Positions 56,710-64,000 of a DNA stretch of 64,000 bases are shown one piece after another (the first letter of the stretch is position 1; each line of letters opens with the position of its first letter). The translations under genes were made by a program, and so were the position numbers. Source of the DNA: Vagococcus intermedius (GTDB lineage Bacteria > Bacillota > Bacilli > Lactobacillales > Vagococcaceae); NCBI RefSeq assembly GCF_029144185.1, contig NZ_CP110232.1, forward strand, positions 620,001-684,000, in the 5' to 3' direction. The notes below the pieces were generated by a model, which was not told the origin of the DNA, ran no database searches, and was given only the letters and a program-made list of their open reading frames with translations.

Positions 56710-58389
56710 ATGACTAAACATATTTATGATTTAATCGTAGTAGGTGGTGGCTCTGCTGCACTATCAGCAGGTATTTATGCGGGACGTTCAATGATGGACA
56801 CCTTGATTATTGAAAAAGACAAAATTGGTGGACAGGCAACGACGACATCTAGTGTGGTAAACTATCCGGGTATTCGTAATGGGCAAGGACCTGCCATGAT
56901 GAACGAAATGCGTTTGCAAGCGGAAGAGTTTGGGACTGAGTTTAAGACAGACGAAATTATCTCAGCAGATGTTAAAGGCGACGTAAAAGAACTAACTGGC
57001 AAAAGTGGGGTAGTTTATCAAGCTCGTTCTATCATGATAGCAACAGGGGCTTCACCAAATAAAATTGGATTCCCAGGTGAACAAGAGTTTACAGGACGTG
57101 GTATTGGTTATTGTTCGACTTGTGATGGTGAGTTCTTTACAGGATTAGATATTTTTGTTCTAGGCGGGGGGTATGCTGCAGCAGAGGAAGCAGTTTTCTT
57201 AACTCGTTTTGGTAAAAAAGTTCATATGATTATTCGCGAACCTGATTTTACCTGTGCTGAGATGACGGCTAATTTAGCCAAGAATCACCCGAAAATTGAT
57301 ATTGTTTACAATACTGAAGTGAAAGAAATTAGTGGCGAGGGGTTGTTGCAAAAAGCAATTTTTGTTAATAATCAAACTGGGGAGGAAACTGTCTTTGAGG
57401 CAGATCCAGAAGATGGCTCATTTGGAATGTTTGTTTTTGCAGGAAGTAAACCAAATACAGAAATTTTCAAAGACCAAGTAGAGATGGATCCTCGTGGTTT
57501 TATTCCAACAAATGATTTGATGGAAACTAACGTATCAGGTGTTTATGCAATTGGTGATTTACGCGTGAAAGAATTGCGTCAAATCGTCACAGCCGTAGCA
57601 GATGGTGCGATTGCAGCGACTAAGGCTGAAAGCTATGTTAAAGAACAAAAAACACGTTTAGGTATCTCAATAGAACCTAAAGAAATTAAAAAAACAAAAG
57701 TGACGGAAGAAAAAGCAACCCCAGTGGCAAGTTCAGCAACAGAAACTGTCAAAACGGGTACTTGGTTCCCTCAAGACATGCAAACACAGTTAAAAGGAAT
57801 TTTTAGTAAATTAACAAAAACAGTGACAATTAAAACAATTTTAGATGCTAGCAATCCTAAAACAATGGAGTTGTCTAGTTTCTTAGATGAATTTGGGGGA
57901 TTGAGCGATAAAATTATCGTAAAAAATATTTCTCGTGGAGATGATTCAGAGCTAGAAGGGTCAATTAATTTGGAACATTTACCTTCAGCAGTTTTATTTG
58001 ATGAAACTGATACTTATACAGGTATTAAATTTAGTGGGATTCCAAGTGGTCATGAACTTAACTCTCTTGTTTTAGCGGTTTATAATACAGGAAGTGAAGG
58101 ACAAGCGATTGAGGCAGCACAATTAGATAAAATCAAAACTTTACCAAAAGCCAAGATTCAAATTTGTGTGTCATTATCATGCCACTATTGTCCAGATGTT
58201 GTGGCAGCGTGTCAACGAATTGCATCATTAAATCCTGGTATTGAGGCTGAGATGATTGATACGGCTTTATTCCCAGAACTTAAAAAAGAGAAGAAAATCA
58301 TGAGTGTTCCAGCTATGATTATTAATGATCAAGAGGTTATTTTTGGTGCTAAATCAATGGATGATATTATTTCAGAGTTAGCAAAATAG
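56710..58389 (+). CDS. ahpF: AhpF-type peroxiredoxin reductase with swapped domain order
   Basis: This 559-residue flavoenzyme feeds electrons from NAD(P)H to AhpC. The thioredoxin-reductase-like module comes first: GGGSAALSAGIYAGR (FAD) and CSTC at 135-138, then an NAD(P)H site (VLGGGYAAAEEAVFL). A lysine/threonine linker (~315-355) follows. The tandem thioredoxin-fold module is last, with CHYC at 491-494. In canonical AhpF that module, with CHNC, is at the N-terminus. All redox cysteines are present. It is coupled with ahpC. Confidence 0.93.
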   Translation: MTKHIYDLIVVGGGSAALSAGIYAGRSMMDTLIIEKDKIGGQATTTSSVVNYPGIRNGQGPAMMNEMRLQAEEFGTEFKTDEIISADVKGDVKELTGKSGVVYQARSIMIATGASPNKIGFPGEQEFTGRGIGYCSTCDGEFFTGLDIFVLGGGYAAAEEAVFLTRFGKKVHMIIREPDFTCAEMTANLAKNHPKIDIVYNTEVKEISGEGLLQKAIFVNNQTGEETVFEADPEDGSFGMFVFAGSKPNTEIFKDQVEMDPRGFIPTNDLMETNVSGVYAIGDLRVKELRQIVTAVADGAIAATKAESYVKEQKTRLGISIEPKEIKKTKVTEEKATPVASSATETVKTGTWFPQDMQTQLKGIFSKLTKTVTIKTILDASNPKTMELSSFLDEFGGLSDKIIVKNISRGDDSELEGSINLEHLPSAVLFDETDTYTGIKFSGIPSGHELNSLVLAVYNTGSEGQAIEAAQLDKIKTLPKAKIQICVSLSCHYCPDVVAACQRIASLNPGIEAEMIDTALFPELKKEKKIMSVPAMIINDQEVIFGAKSMDDIISELAK

Positions 58390-58390
58390 T

Positions 58391-58428
58391 AAAAAAGAGT
58401 ATCTCAATTAATTGAGATACTCTTTTTT
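58391..58428. terminator. Bidirectional terminator ahpF/asparaginase
   Basis: A perfect stem of 18 bp: AAAAAAGAGTATCTCAAT paired with ATTGAGATACTCTTTTTT. Confidence 0.9.
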
Positions 58429-58433
58429 AAACT

Positions 58434-59408
58434 CTAAACTTTCTCAATCATAAAATCATCAAGTTCTTGTTTACTTAGATTTGCATTTAGGGCGACTAAT
58501 AGCTTAATCCGGGCTTTTTGACTGTTTAAACCGTTGCAGAATAAGACACCTTTTTTCTCAAGTTGTGCCCCCCCACCTTCATAGCCGTACACACCTTCAG
58601 CCACACCATTGAAACAGCGTGAAACTAGTACCACAGGGATATTATTGGCAATTAAATTATCAATAGCAGGTAAGGTTTGTGGAGGTAAATTACCTGCACC
58701 TAAGGCCTCGATTACTAAGCCGTCGATTTTACTAGTAGTCAAGAGATCTAAAATGTCTGACCCCATACCAGCATAGGCAGTCACAATAGGTATTTGACCA
58801 TTAATGCTAGTGACATCGATAGTATGATTAGTAATTAGTTGTTGATAAAAACTAACAATATGTTTATTGACCAAACCGATTGGGCCAAAGGTAGGTGTTC
58901 TAAAAGTAGCAACATTTGTTGTATGGGTTTTGGTAACATAACGAGCCGTATGAATTTCATCATTCATCACAACAAGAGCACCTTTATCAACAGATTCTTC
59001 ATTAGCTGCAACACGAATGGCTGTTAAGAAATTATATAAACCATCTGAACCAATTTCGTTACTTGAACGCATCGCACCAGTTACGACAATTGGTAAAAGA
59101 TGACCGACAGTAATATCTAAGAAATAAGCTGTTTCTTCTAAGGTATCAGTCCCATGTGTGATCACGACACCATCAATGCCTTCCAAAACACCTTCTTGAA
59201 TTCTTTTTTTTAAAGCTAACATATGTCCCGGTGTAATATGAGGCGATGGAACATAAAAAAAGTCTTCCACAATTAACTCGATATCCTGCTCGAAGTTGTT
59301 AACAACATCTAATAGTGGATTGCTCTGTTTAGTTGACACCGCTCCAGTCTCGCTATCTTCTGCCATAGCGATAGTCCCGCCTGTGTGTAAAACAAGTATT
59401 TTTTTCAT
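58434..59408 (-). CDS. ansA: L-asparaginase
   Basis: This 324-residue amidohydrolase converts asparagine to aspartate and ammonia. The first active-site motif is LHTGGTIAM (catalytic threonine T9 in TGGT) and the second is VVITHGTDTLEETAYFL. No signal peptide follows from the chosen start, so it is cytoplasmic. The frame continues to 59603, but MKKILVLHTGG at 59408 is the family start. The ribosome site (TTGGGCTG) is weak. It is divergent from the DUF72 gene. Confidence 0.94.
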   Translation of the reverse strand: MKKILVLHTGGTIAMAEDSETGAVSTKQSNPLLDVVNNFEQDIELIVEDFFYVPSPHITPGHMLALKKRIQEGVLEGIDGVVITHGTDTLEETAYFLDITVGHLLPIVVTGAMRSSNEIGSDGLYNFLTAIRVAANEESVDKGALVVMNDEIHTARYVTKTHTTNVATFRTPTFGPIGLVNKHIVSFYQQLITNHTIDVTSINGQIPIVTAYAGMGSDILDLLTTSKIDGLVIEALGAGNLPPQTLPAIDNLIANNIPVVLVSRCFNGVAEGVYGYEGGGAQLEKKGVLFCNGLNSQKARIKLLVALNANLSKQELDDFMIEKV

Positions 59409-59541
59409 ATCAGCCCAACTTTCTATATAATTAATTCTTGGCAAAAAGCCACTCTTTGTAGTATAGCAAAAAAATCTGATTTCTTGCTGAATTTTGCGAA
59501 AATTATTAAGATTGTGTAAAATATACATGAGAGGTGAGTAT

Positions 59542-60372
59542 GTGATAAAAATAGGTTTAACAGGTTGGTCAGAACATGTGGATTTATTAAATAAAAATAA
59601 CATAAGTTTAGGTGAGTACTCCTCAGTATTACCAATTGTGGAGATTGATACTTTCTTCTACGGTATTCCTAGGGTTAGTACGGTGGCAGAATGGGTAAAA
59701 ATAACACCACCGACTTTTAAATGTGTAATTAAAGCTCACCAGAGTATGACAACCCATCGACCATGGCAAGATTTTTATGACTCTGAAAAGGAGTTATATC
59801 AAAAATATCTCGAATCAATTCAGCCTTTAGTTTCCAGTGACAAACTCTCAGCTATTCTATGTCAATTTCCAGCGTCTTTTCATTGCACAACTGAAAATAT
59901 TCTTTATTTAAAACGTTTAAGAAAGATTTTTTCGACCTTGCCTTTGGCAATTGAATTTCGCCATATTAGTTGGTATCTACCTGAAAATAAACAAGGAATG
60001 GTTGAGTTTATGATGCAGGAGCAACTAAGTTTACTAGTGGTTGATGAACCGCAAGTCCTAGGAAAATCAATTCCATTTGAGCCAATTCTAACAACTTCGC
60101 CATTAATTTTCCGCTTACACGGTCGCAATTTAGAAGGGTGGAAGACCCAAGGAGATGATTGGCGGAAAAAACGAACTCTGTATTGTTACAATCGGGATGA
60201 ATTAAATGAGCTAGCCTTAATAGTCAAAGCTCAGTTGCAACAAACAACTGATATTATCGTTATATTTAATAACAATTCAGGTGGCGATGCAGCGGCTAAT
60301 GCTTTAACTTTTAAGAGCCTGTTAAATTTGGAGTATAAGGGCTTAAATCCGCAACAGTTAAATTTATTTTAA
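59542..60372 (+). CDS. DUF72-family protein
   Basis: This 276-residue protein has the TIM-barrel-like DUF72 (YecE) pattern: IKIGLTGWSEH, VEIDTFFYGIPRVSTVAEW, FKCVIKAHQSMT, ILCQFPASFH, LAIEFRHISW and IFNNNSGGDAAANAL. No function is established for the family. I chose GTG 59542 behind GAGGTG; in-frame codons upstream lack a site. It starts a compact three-gene run with the HAD and MazG-like genes. Confidence 0.88.
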   Translation: MIKIGLTGWSEHVDLLNKNNISLGEYSSVLPIVEIDTFFYGIPRVSTVAEWVKITPPTFKCVIKAHQSMTTHRPWQDFYDSEKELYQKYLESIQPLVSSDKLSAILCQFPASFHCTTENILYLKRLRKIFSTLPLAIEFRHISWYLPENKQGMVEFMMQEQLSLLVVDEPQVLGKSIPFEPILTTSPLIFRLHGRNLEGWKTQGDDWRKKRTLYCYNRDELNELALIVKAQLQQTTDIIVIFNNNSGGDAAANALTFKSLLNLEYKGLNPQQLNLF

Positions 60373-60383
60373 GAGGAAAATAA

Positions 60384-61253
60384 ATGACTATTTCTGCAGT
60401 GTTTTTTGATATAGATGGTACGCTAATTGACTCAAAAGGTAAGGTGTTAGACTCAACTAAGCATGCCGTTAAAGCTATGAAAGAAGCCGGTATAATTTGT
60501 GGAATAGCTACAGGTCGAGGTCCGCTGGCTATTTTACCTGAAATTAGAGCGTTAGGATTTGATGTTTATGTAACCTACAACGGTCAATTTGTCTATACAG
60601 AAGAAGAAATCCTAAGAGCAGAGTCAATTACTGATGAGATGTTACGCAAGTTAGCTCGTGTAGGTGAGAAACAACAAAGACAGTTATTATTTTGTAGTGA
60701 TAATATGGTTATGGGACATTGGTTATTAGAACTGGGTCAAAAATCATGGGTTCAAAATTTACGGCGTGTGTTACCTAAATCTTGGCATTTGAAAAGATCA
60801 AACTTCGAGAAAAAGATTCATCAACAGGTGAGGCAGCCTAATTTAGTACCTGTACACTATACGAAGTTACGGATTTTAGAAAAACCAATCTATCAATGTC
60901 TGTTAGCTAGTCCAGAATCGGAACAAAAAAAATTAATCCAACTTTTTCCGGAGTGTACAATTACGCGTTCCAATCCTTATATGGTAGATATTATTGCTAA
61001 AGGGGGATCAAAATGGGAAGGTATCCAATCAGCAGCTAGTTATTTTTCCTTTGATTTATCTCAAACAATGGCTTTTGGTGATAGTTTTAACGATCAAGAG
61101 ATGTTGGAGTCAGTCGGAGTTGGTATAGCCATGGGAAATGCTGAAAGTCTGATTAAAGATATTGCTGATGAGGTAACCCTTGATCATAATGAAGATGGCA
61201 TTTTAGAAAGTTTGCAAAAATATGGTGTGCTAGCGAAAGAAAAGGAGCAGTAA
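60384..61253 (+). CDS. Cof-type HAD phosphatase
   Basis: This 289-residue hydrolase has HAD motif I (VFFDIDGTLIDSKGKV), motif II (GIATGRGP), motif III (K in KGGSKWEGI) and motif IV (GDSFNDQEML). The Cof-type cap domain lies between. Family members dephosphorylate sugar phosphates, FMN or PLP; the substrate is unknown. It lies 11 nt after the DUF72 gene and 4 nt before the MazG-like gene, so all three are probably cotranscribed. Confidence 0.9.
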   Translation: MTISAVFFDIDGTLIDSKGKVLDSTKHAVKAMKEAGIICGIATGRGPLAILPEIRALGFDVYVTYNGQFVYTEEEILRAESITDEMLRKLARVGEKQQRQLLFCSDNMVMGHWLLELGQKSWVQNLRRVLPKSWHLKRSNFEKKIHQQVRQPNLVPVHYTKLRILEKPIYQCLLASPESEQKKLIQLFPECTITRSNPYMVDIIAKGGSKWEGIQSAASYFSFDLSQTMAFGDSFNDQEMLESVGVGIAMGNAESLIKDIADEVTLDHNEDGILESLQKYGVLAKEKEQ

Positions 61254-61257
61254 GTCG

Positions 61258-61773
61258 ATGACACAGTTTGAAGAGGTTAAAGCATTTCATAAAAAGTTTG
61301 ATGATCGTCAGCCTGAAGCTCCCACAGCCTTAAGTCAGGAAGAGGCACTGAGGCGAGCTAATTTTATTATGGAAGAAGTAGTGGAGTTATTGCATGCCAG
61401 TAGTCATAACAAGCCGACTTGTTTTTATGAATTAGTGGAGCAATTAAAAAAAGGAATGGACGAAACGGTTGTCAAGATAGAGAATCAGGCTAAAAAAATT
61501 GATAATCCTTTAGTCTCTCAGGCGGACGCACTAATTGATACACTTTATTTTACTTATGGAACATTTGTATTAATGGGAGTCCAACCGGCTCCTTTGTTTT
61601 CGATTGTCCACCAAGCTAATATGGGAAAATTATTTCCGGATGGACAACCACATTACCATCCTCTTACTGGAAAAGTACTAAAGCCCCAAAATTGGGAACA
61701 TGATTTTGCCCCAGAAAAGAAGTTAGAACAAGAAATGACACGTCAGAGTCAAGTAGGAAAAACCTTAAAATAA
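61258..61773 (+). CDS. MazG-like nucleotide pyrophosphohydrolase family protein
   Basis: This 171-residue all-helical protein shows the MazG/PRA-PH metal-binding pattern: FIMEEVVELLHAS (ExxEE-like) and QADALIDTLYFTYGT (D-x-x-D). Relatives remove pyrophosphate from (d)NTPs or phosphoribosyl-ATP. There is no his operon around, so house-cleaning or an unknown nucleotide is more likely. AAAGGAG precedes the ATG. It is the last gene of the run with DUF72 and HAD. Confidence 0.82.
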   Translation: MTQFEEVKAFHKKFDDRQPEAPTALSQEEALRRANFIMEEVVELLHASSHNKPTCFYELVEQLKKGMDETVVKIENQAKKIDNPLVSQADALIDTLYFTYGTFVLMGVQPAPLFSIVHQANMGKLFPDGQPHYHPLTGKVLKPQNWEHDFAPEKKLEQEMTRQSQVGKTLK

Positions 61774-61863
61774 TATCTATTTTATAAAGGATAATACAAG
61801 GAGATATGTCTAAAAAAAGTTTGGTTCTCATTAGAATTAGTTAGTGATAGAAAGAACTAGCTA

Positions 61864-61872
61864 TGTTATACT
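61864..61872 (+). promoter_or_regulatory. ezrA promoter (extended -10)
   Basis: TGTTATACT: an extended -10 (TGn followed by TATACT at 61867-61872), 117 bp before ezrA. No -35 match is evident, as is common for extended -10 promoters. Confidence 0.5.
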
Positions 61873-61989
61873 TGTAAGGAGATACTAAAATTGGCGACCT
61901 ACAGTGCGTCGTTTAGCGTTGATAAAATAAAATAGCTTAGTTTATTCAATAAGCATGCAGATAATTGAATAGAAACTGGAGGTACTTTC

Positions 61990-63705
61990 ATGAAATTAAG
62001 TCCAATTATATGGGGATTAATAGCAGTACTATTTTTAGTGGTAGGGTTATATCTGATCGCTTTGTTTACTAAAGGTAAAAATAAAGAGCAATTAGATGAA
62101 CTGGAGACACGAAAGAAGGTATTGTTTGATTTATCAATTGGCTCAAAAGTTGAACGGATTAAAAAAATGACTTTGGCAGGTCAAAGTCAGGCTGCCTTCC
62201 AAGCCTTAGAAAAACGTTGGATAGCCATTTCTACTAATGATTATGCCACATTAGAACGTCAACTTTTTGAAGCAGAAAGCTTAAATAGTAAATTTAAATT
62301 TGGGAAAGTTAAAGTCTTACTAGCAGCAGCAACTAGTAAGATTAGCCAAATGGAAACTGAAGCAGCAAGTGTCAATGAAGGGTTAAAAGACTTAAGTGAA
62401 AGTGAAGATCGTAATAGTATCGACATTCAAGCAGCTTTGGATAAGTTCGAAGAATCAAAAGCAACACTGACTAAAAAGTCAGAACTGTTTGGTCCAGCAG
62501 CTGAGCCTTTGACGAAGCAAGTTGAGGCATTAGATGAACTTTTTAATCGATTTAAAGCATTAAACACTTCTGGTGACCCGATTGAAGCGGCAGTTGTTTT
62601 AGAAAAGGCCGAAAAAGATACTTGGGAATTAGTTACCTTAATGTCTGAAATTAAGCCACTCTTTAAAACATTATCTGAAGATTTTCCAGAACAGATCGAT
62701 GATTTAGAACAAGGGTATAAAAAATTAGTCACTGAAAAATATAACTTTCCAAATATTGATATCCGTACTGAATTAACAAAAGTTAAATCAAAATTAGAAG
62801 CCACTACTGCTGAGTTGGAGAAATGTGAAACTAAAGTAATTGAAGAAAGTTGCGAGGGCATTACCAATCATATTGATCGATTATATCAGATAATGGAGAA
62901 AGAAATTGAGGCCAAAGCCTTTGTTGCTAAAAATCTTGTACCGATGCAAGAATTAATAGAACATTCTTTTCAAAATAATCATCAATTAGTGATTGAGGTA
63001 GATCATGTTGGGCAAAGCTATAGCCTAAATAATGATGAGATGGGTCGGGCACACGGCTTACAAGCTCATCTAGAAGAGATTAGAAAAGATTATGATCGTA
63101 TTATTACTAATGCTAATAGCGAAAATGTAGTTTATAGCCAAATTCAAGAAGCAATCGAAGTTAATAATCGTATGTTAGATGTTATTCAAGATCAACAAGT
63201 ATCACTAAATCAAGCCTTAATTACCTTACGAGATGGCGAGAAACTTGCTCAAGTTAAAATTGAAGAATTTGAATTTCGTTTAAGAAATACCAAGAGACGT
63301 GTTGATAAGCAACGTTTGCCTGGGATTCCTGATGGCTATATTGAGTTATTTCATGTGGTAACTGATCGGATTGAAGAGTTATCGCAAGAGTTAGAAGAGT
63401 TAATTATTGATATGGATGAAATCAATGAATTAGTTCAGCGCTGTGAAGCTGATTTAAAAATATTAGATGAAAAAACAGATGAATTAGTTGACAGTGCGGC
63501 TTTAACTGAGCAAATGCTACAATATGCTAATCGTTATCGCCTAACTCATACTGAGATAAGTGAAGCCTCTGAAAAAAGCTTATATCTGTTCAATCGTGAG
63601 TTTCGTTATAAGGAAGCTTTGGATGAAATTGGTGTCGCGTTGGAAAGCGTTGAGCCAGGGGCCTTCAAACGAATTGAATCTTTCTACTATAATGAAAAAA
63701 AATAA
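61990..63705 (+). CDS. ezrA: Septation ring formation regulator EzrA
   Basis: This 571-residue division protein has one N-terminal transmembrane helix (~7-27; IIWGLIAVLFLVVGLYLIAL), then spectrin-like coiled-coil repeats over the rest, with QQVSLNQALITLRDGEKLA and RYRLTHTEISEASEKSL matching EzrA. It binds FtsZ from the membrane and restrains ring assembly. GGAGG lies upstream of the ATG. A cysteine desulfurase follows after a terminator, the ezrA-nifZ-thiI order known from Bacillus. Confidence 0.96.
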   Translation: MKLSPIIWGLIAVLFLVVGLYLIALFTKGKNKEQLDELETRKKVLFDLSIGSKVERIKKMTLAGQSQAAFQALEKRWIAISTNDYATLERQLFEAESLNSKFKFGKVKVLLAAATSKISQMETEAASVNEGLKDLSESEDRNSIDIQAALDKFEESKATLTKKSELFGPAAEPLTKQVEALDELFNRFKALNTSGDPIEAAVVLEKAEKDTWELVTLMSEIKPLFKTLSEDFPEQIDDLEQGYKKLVTEKYNFPNIDIRTELTKVKSKLEATTAELEKCETKVIEESCEGITNHIDRLYQIMEKEIEAKAFVAKNLVPMQELIEHSFQNNHQLVIEVDHVGQSYSLNNDEMGRAHGLQAHLEEIRKDYDRIITNANSENVVYSQIQEAIEVNNRMLDVIQDQQVSLNQALITLRDGEKLAQVKIEEFEFRLRNTKRRVDKQRLPGIPDGYIELFHVVTDRIEELSQELEELIIDMDEINELVQRCEADLKILDEKTDELVDSAALTEQMLQYANRYRLTHTEISEASEKSLYLFNREFRYKEALDEIGVALESVEPGAFKRIESFYYNEKK

Positions 63706-63716
63706 AGGTCTATTAA

Positions 63717-63748
63717 ATCAAAGTTACTTGAGTAACTTTGGTTTTTTT
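63717..63748 (+). terminator. Terminator after ezrA
   Basis: ATCAAAGTTACT, TG, AGTAACTTTGGTTTTTTT. Confidence 0.85.
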
Positions 63749-63772
63749 GTTATGTAAACAAAGTAAGCTTGG

Positions 63773-63801
63773 TTGATATTCAGGTTAATAAAGACTATAA
63801 T
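63773..63801 (+). promoter_or_regulatory. Promoter of the cysteine desulfurase gene
   Basis: TTGATA (63773-63778) and TATAAT (63796-63801) with 17-bp spacing. Confidence 0.75.
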
Positions 63802-63871
63802 GTAAAGGATTCTTTAAAGATGACTGACTGATATAAGCTAGTTAAACTAAGATAAAGAAAAGGTGAATGAG

Positions 63872-64000
63872 ATGATTTATTTTGATAATAGTGCAACAAC
63901 AGCAATTCATCCAAGTGTGTTAGATACATATGTGAAAACGAGTCAACGTATTTTGGGTAACCCATCAAGCCTACATCAATTAGGAAGTCAGGCGACCCGT
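63872..64000 (+). CDS. Cysteine desulfurase, NifS/IscS type (partial, cut by window end)
   Basis: The first 43 codons are visible: MIYFDNSATTAIHPSVLDTY and GNPSSLHQLGSQATR, the standard N-terminus of class I (NifS/IscS) cysteine desulfurases. AAAGGTGA lies before ATG 63872. Position after ezrA suggests the NifZ-like enzyme that donates sulfur to ThiI for 4-thiouridine in tRNA; thiI would then be next, outside the window. The PLP lysine and active cysteine are not in view. Confidence 0.9.
   Translation, partial: MIYFDNSATTAIHPSVLDTYVKTSQRILGNPSSLHQLGSQATR

Noticed and set aside
61800-61925. Two tiny ORFs (12 and 14 codons) with AAGGAG sites in front of ezrA
   Set aside because: Very short, one starts at TTG, no reason for a leader peptide before ezrA; chance is more likely.

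Overview
The window looks like an ordinary stretch of chromosome from a low-GC Gram-positive bacterium of the order Lactobacillales, most likely family Enterococcaceae (Enterococcus/Vagococcus-like). The reasons are AT-rich DNA with Bacillota-type promoters and ribosome sites, many short intrinsic terminators, T-box, guanine and M-box riboswitches, and gene pairs typical of this group: a divIVA-like end before ileS, opuCABCD, lytSR-lrgAB, a pdhABCD operon whose E2 has two lipoyl domains, ahpC with a domain-swapped ahpF, and ezrA followed by a cysteine desulfurase. The genus cannot be fixed from sequence alone. I see no insertion sequence, prophage, CRISPR array, rRNA or tRNA.

Layout. 1-5.7 kb: tail of a DivIVA-like gene, T-box-controlled ileS, then zwf and a DtxR-type metal regulator on the minus strand. 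5.9-12.3 kb: acyl-ACP thioesterase, a four-gene OpuC compatible-solute transporter, an alanine-type aminotransferase and pgsA. 12.4-20.7 kb: nagA behind a NagR-like operator, an unknown acidic protein, a membrane-anchored nuclease, an ABC exporter with an FtsX-like permease, and a NfeD/flotillin pair. 20.7-27.3 kb: cell-envelope genes (GtrB-like glycosyltransferase, two FUSC/aromatic-exporter-like proteins, a YkyA-like lipoprotein, a VanY-like carboxypeptidase, a GH73 glucosaminidase) and one oxidoreductase.

27.4-33.9 kb: purine salvage and synthesis (riboswitch-xpt, a degenerate purK-like gene, purB), then a GntR regulator, an aldo/keto reductase, an unknown 90-residue protein and a LacI-type regulator. 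33.9-38.1 kb: lytSR and lrgAB, which share a 20-bp upstream element. 38.5-42.5 kb: guaC, then a vitamin B6 salvage unit (ECF S component and pdxK, divergent from a MocR-type regulator). 42.5-45.8 kb: mgtA behind a long layered leader: M-box, intrinsic terminator, a previously unlisted 40-codon ORF with a strong ribosome site, and a hairpin that hides the mgtA ribosome site.

45.9-51.5 kb: the pyruvate dehydrogenase operon, whose promoter carries a perfect 22-bp palindrome just after the -10. 51.6-56 kb: DUF1149 protein, tex, a SprT-like protein and a SEC-C protein. 56-58.4 kb: ahpC and ahpF. 58.4-64 kb: asparaginase, DUF72 protein, Cof-type HAD phosphatase, MazG-like protein, ezrA, and the start of a NifS-type cysteine desulfurase cut by the window end.

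Most of the window is core metabolism and envelope upkeep. The most interesting material is regulatory: the mgtA leader, the xpt expression platform, the shared lytS/lrgA element and the pdh operator. At protein level the purK-like gene has lost active-site residues and AhpF has its thiol-transfer module at the wrong end.
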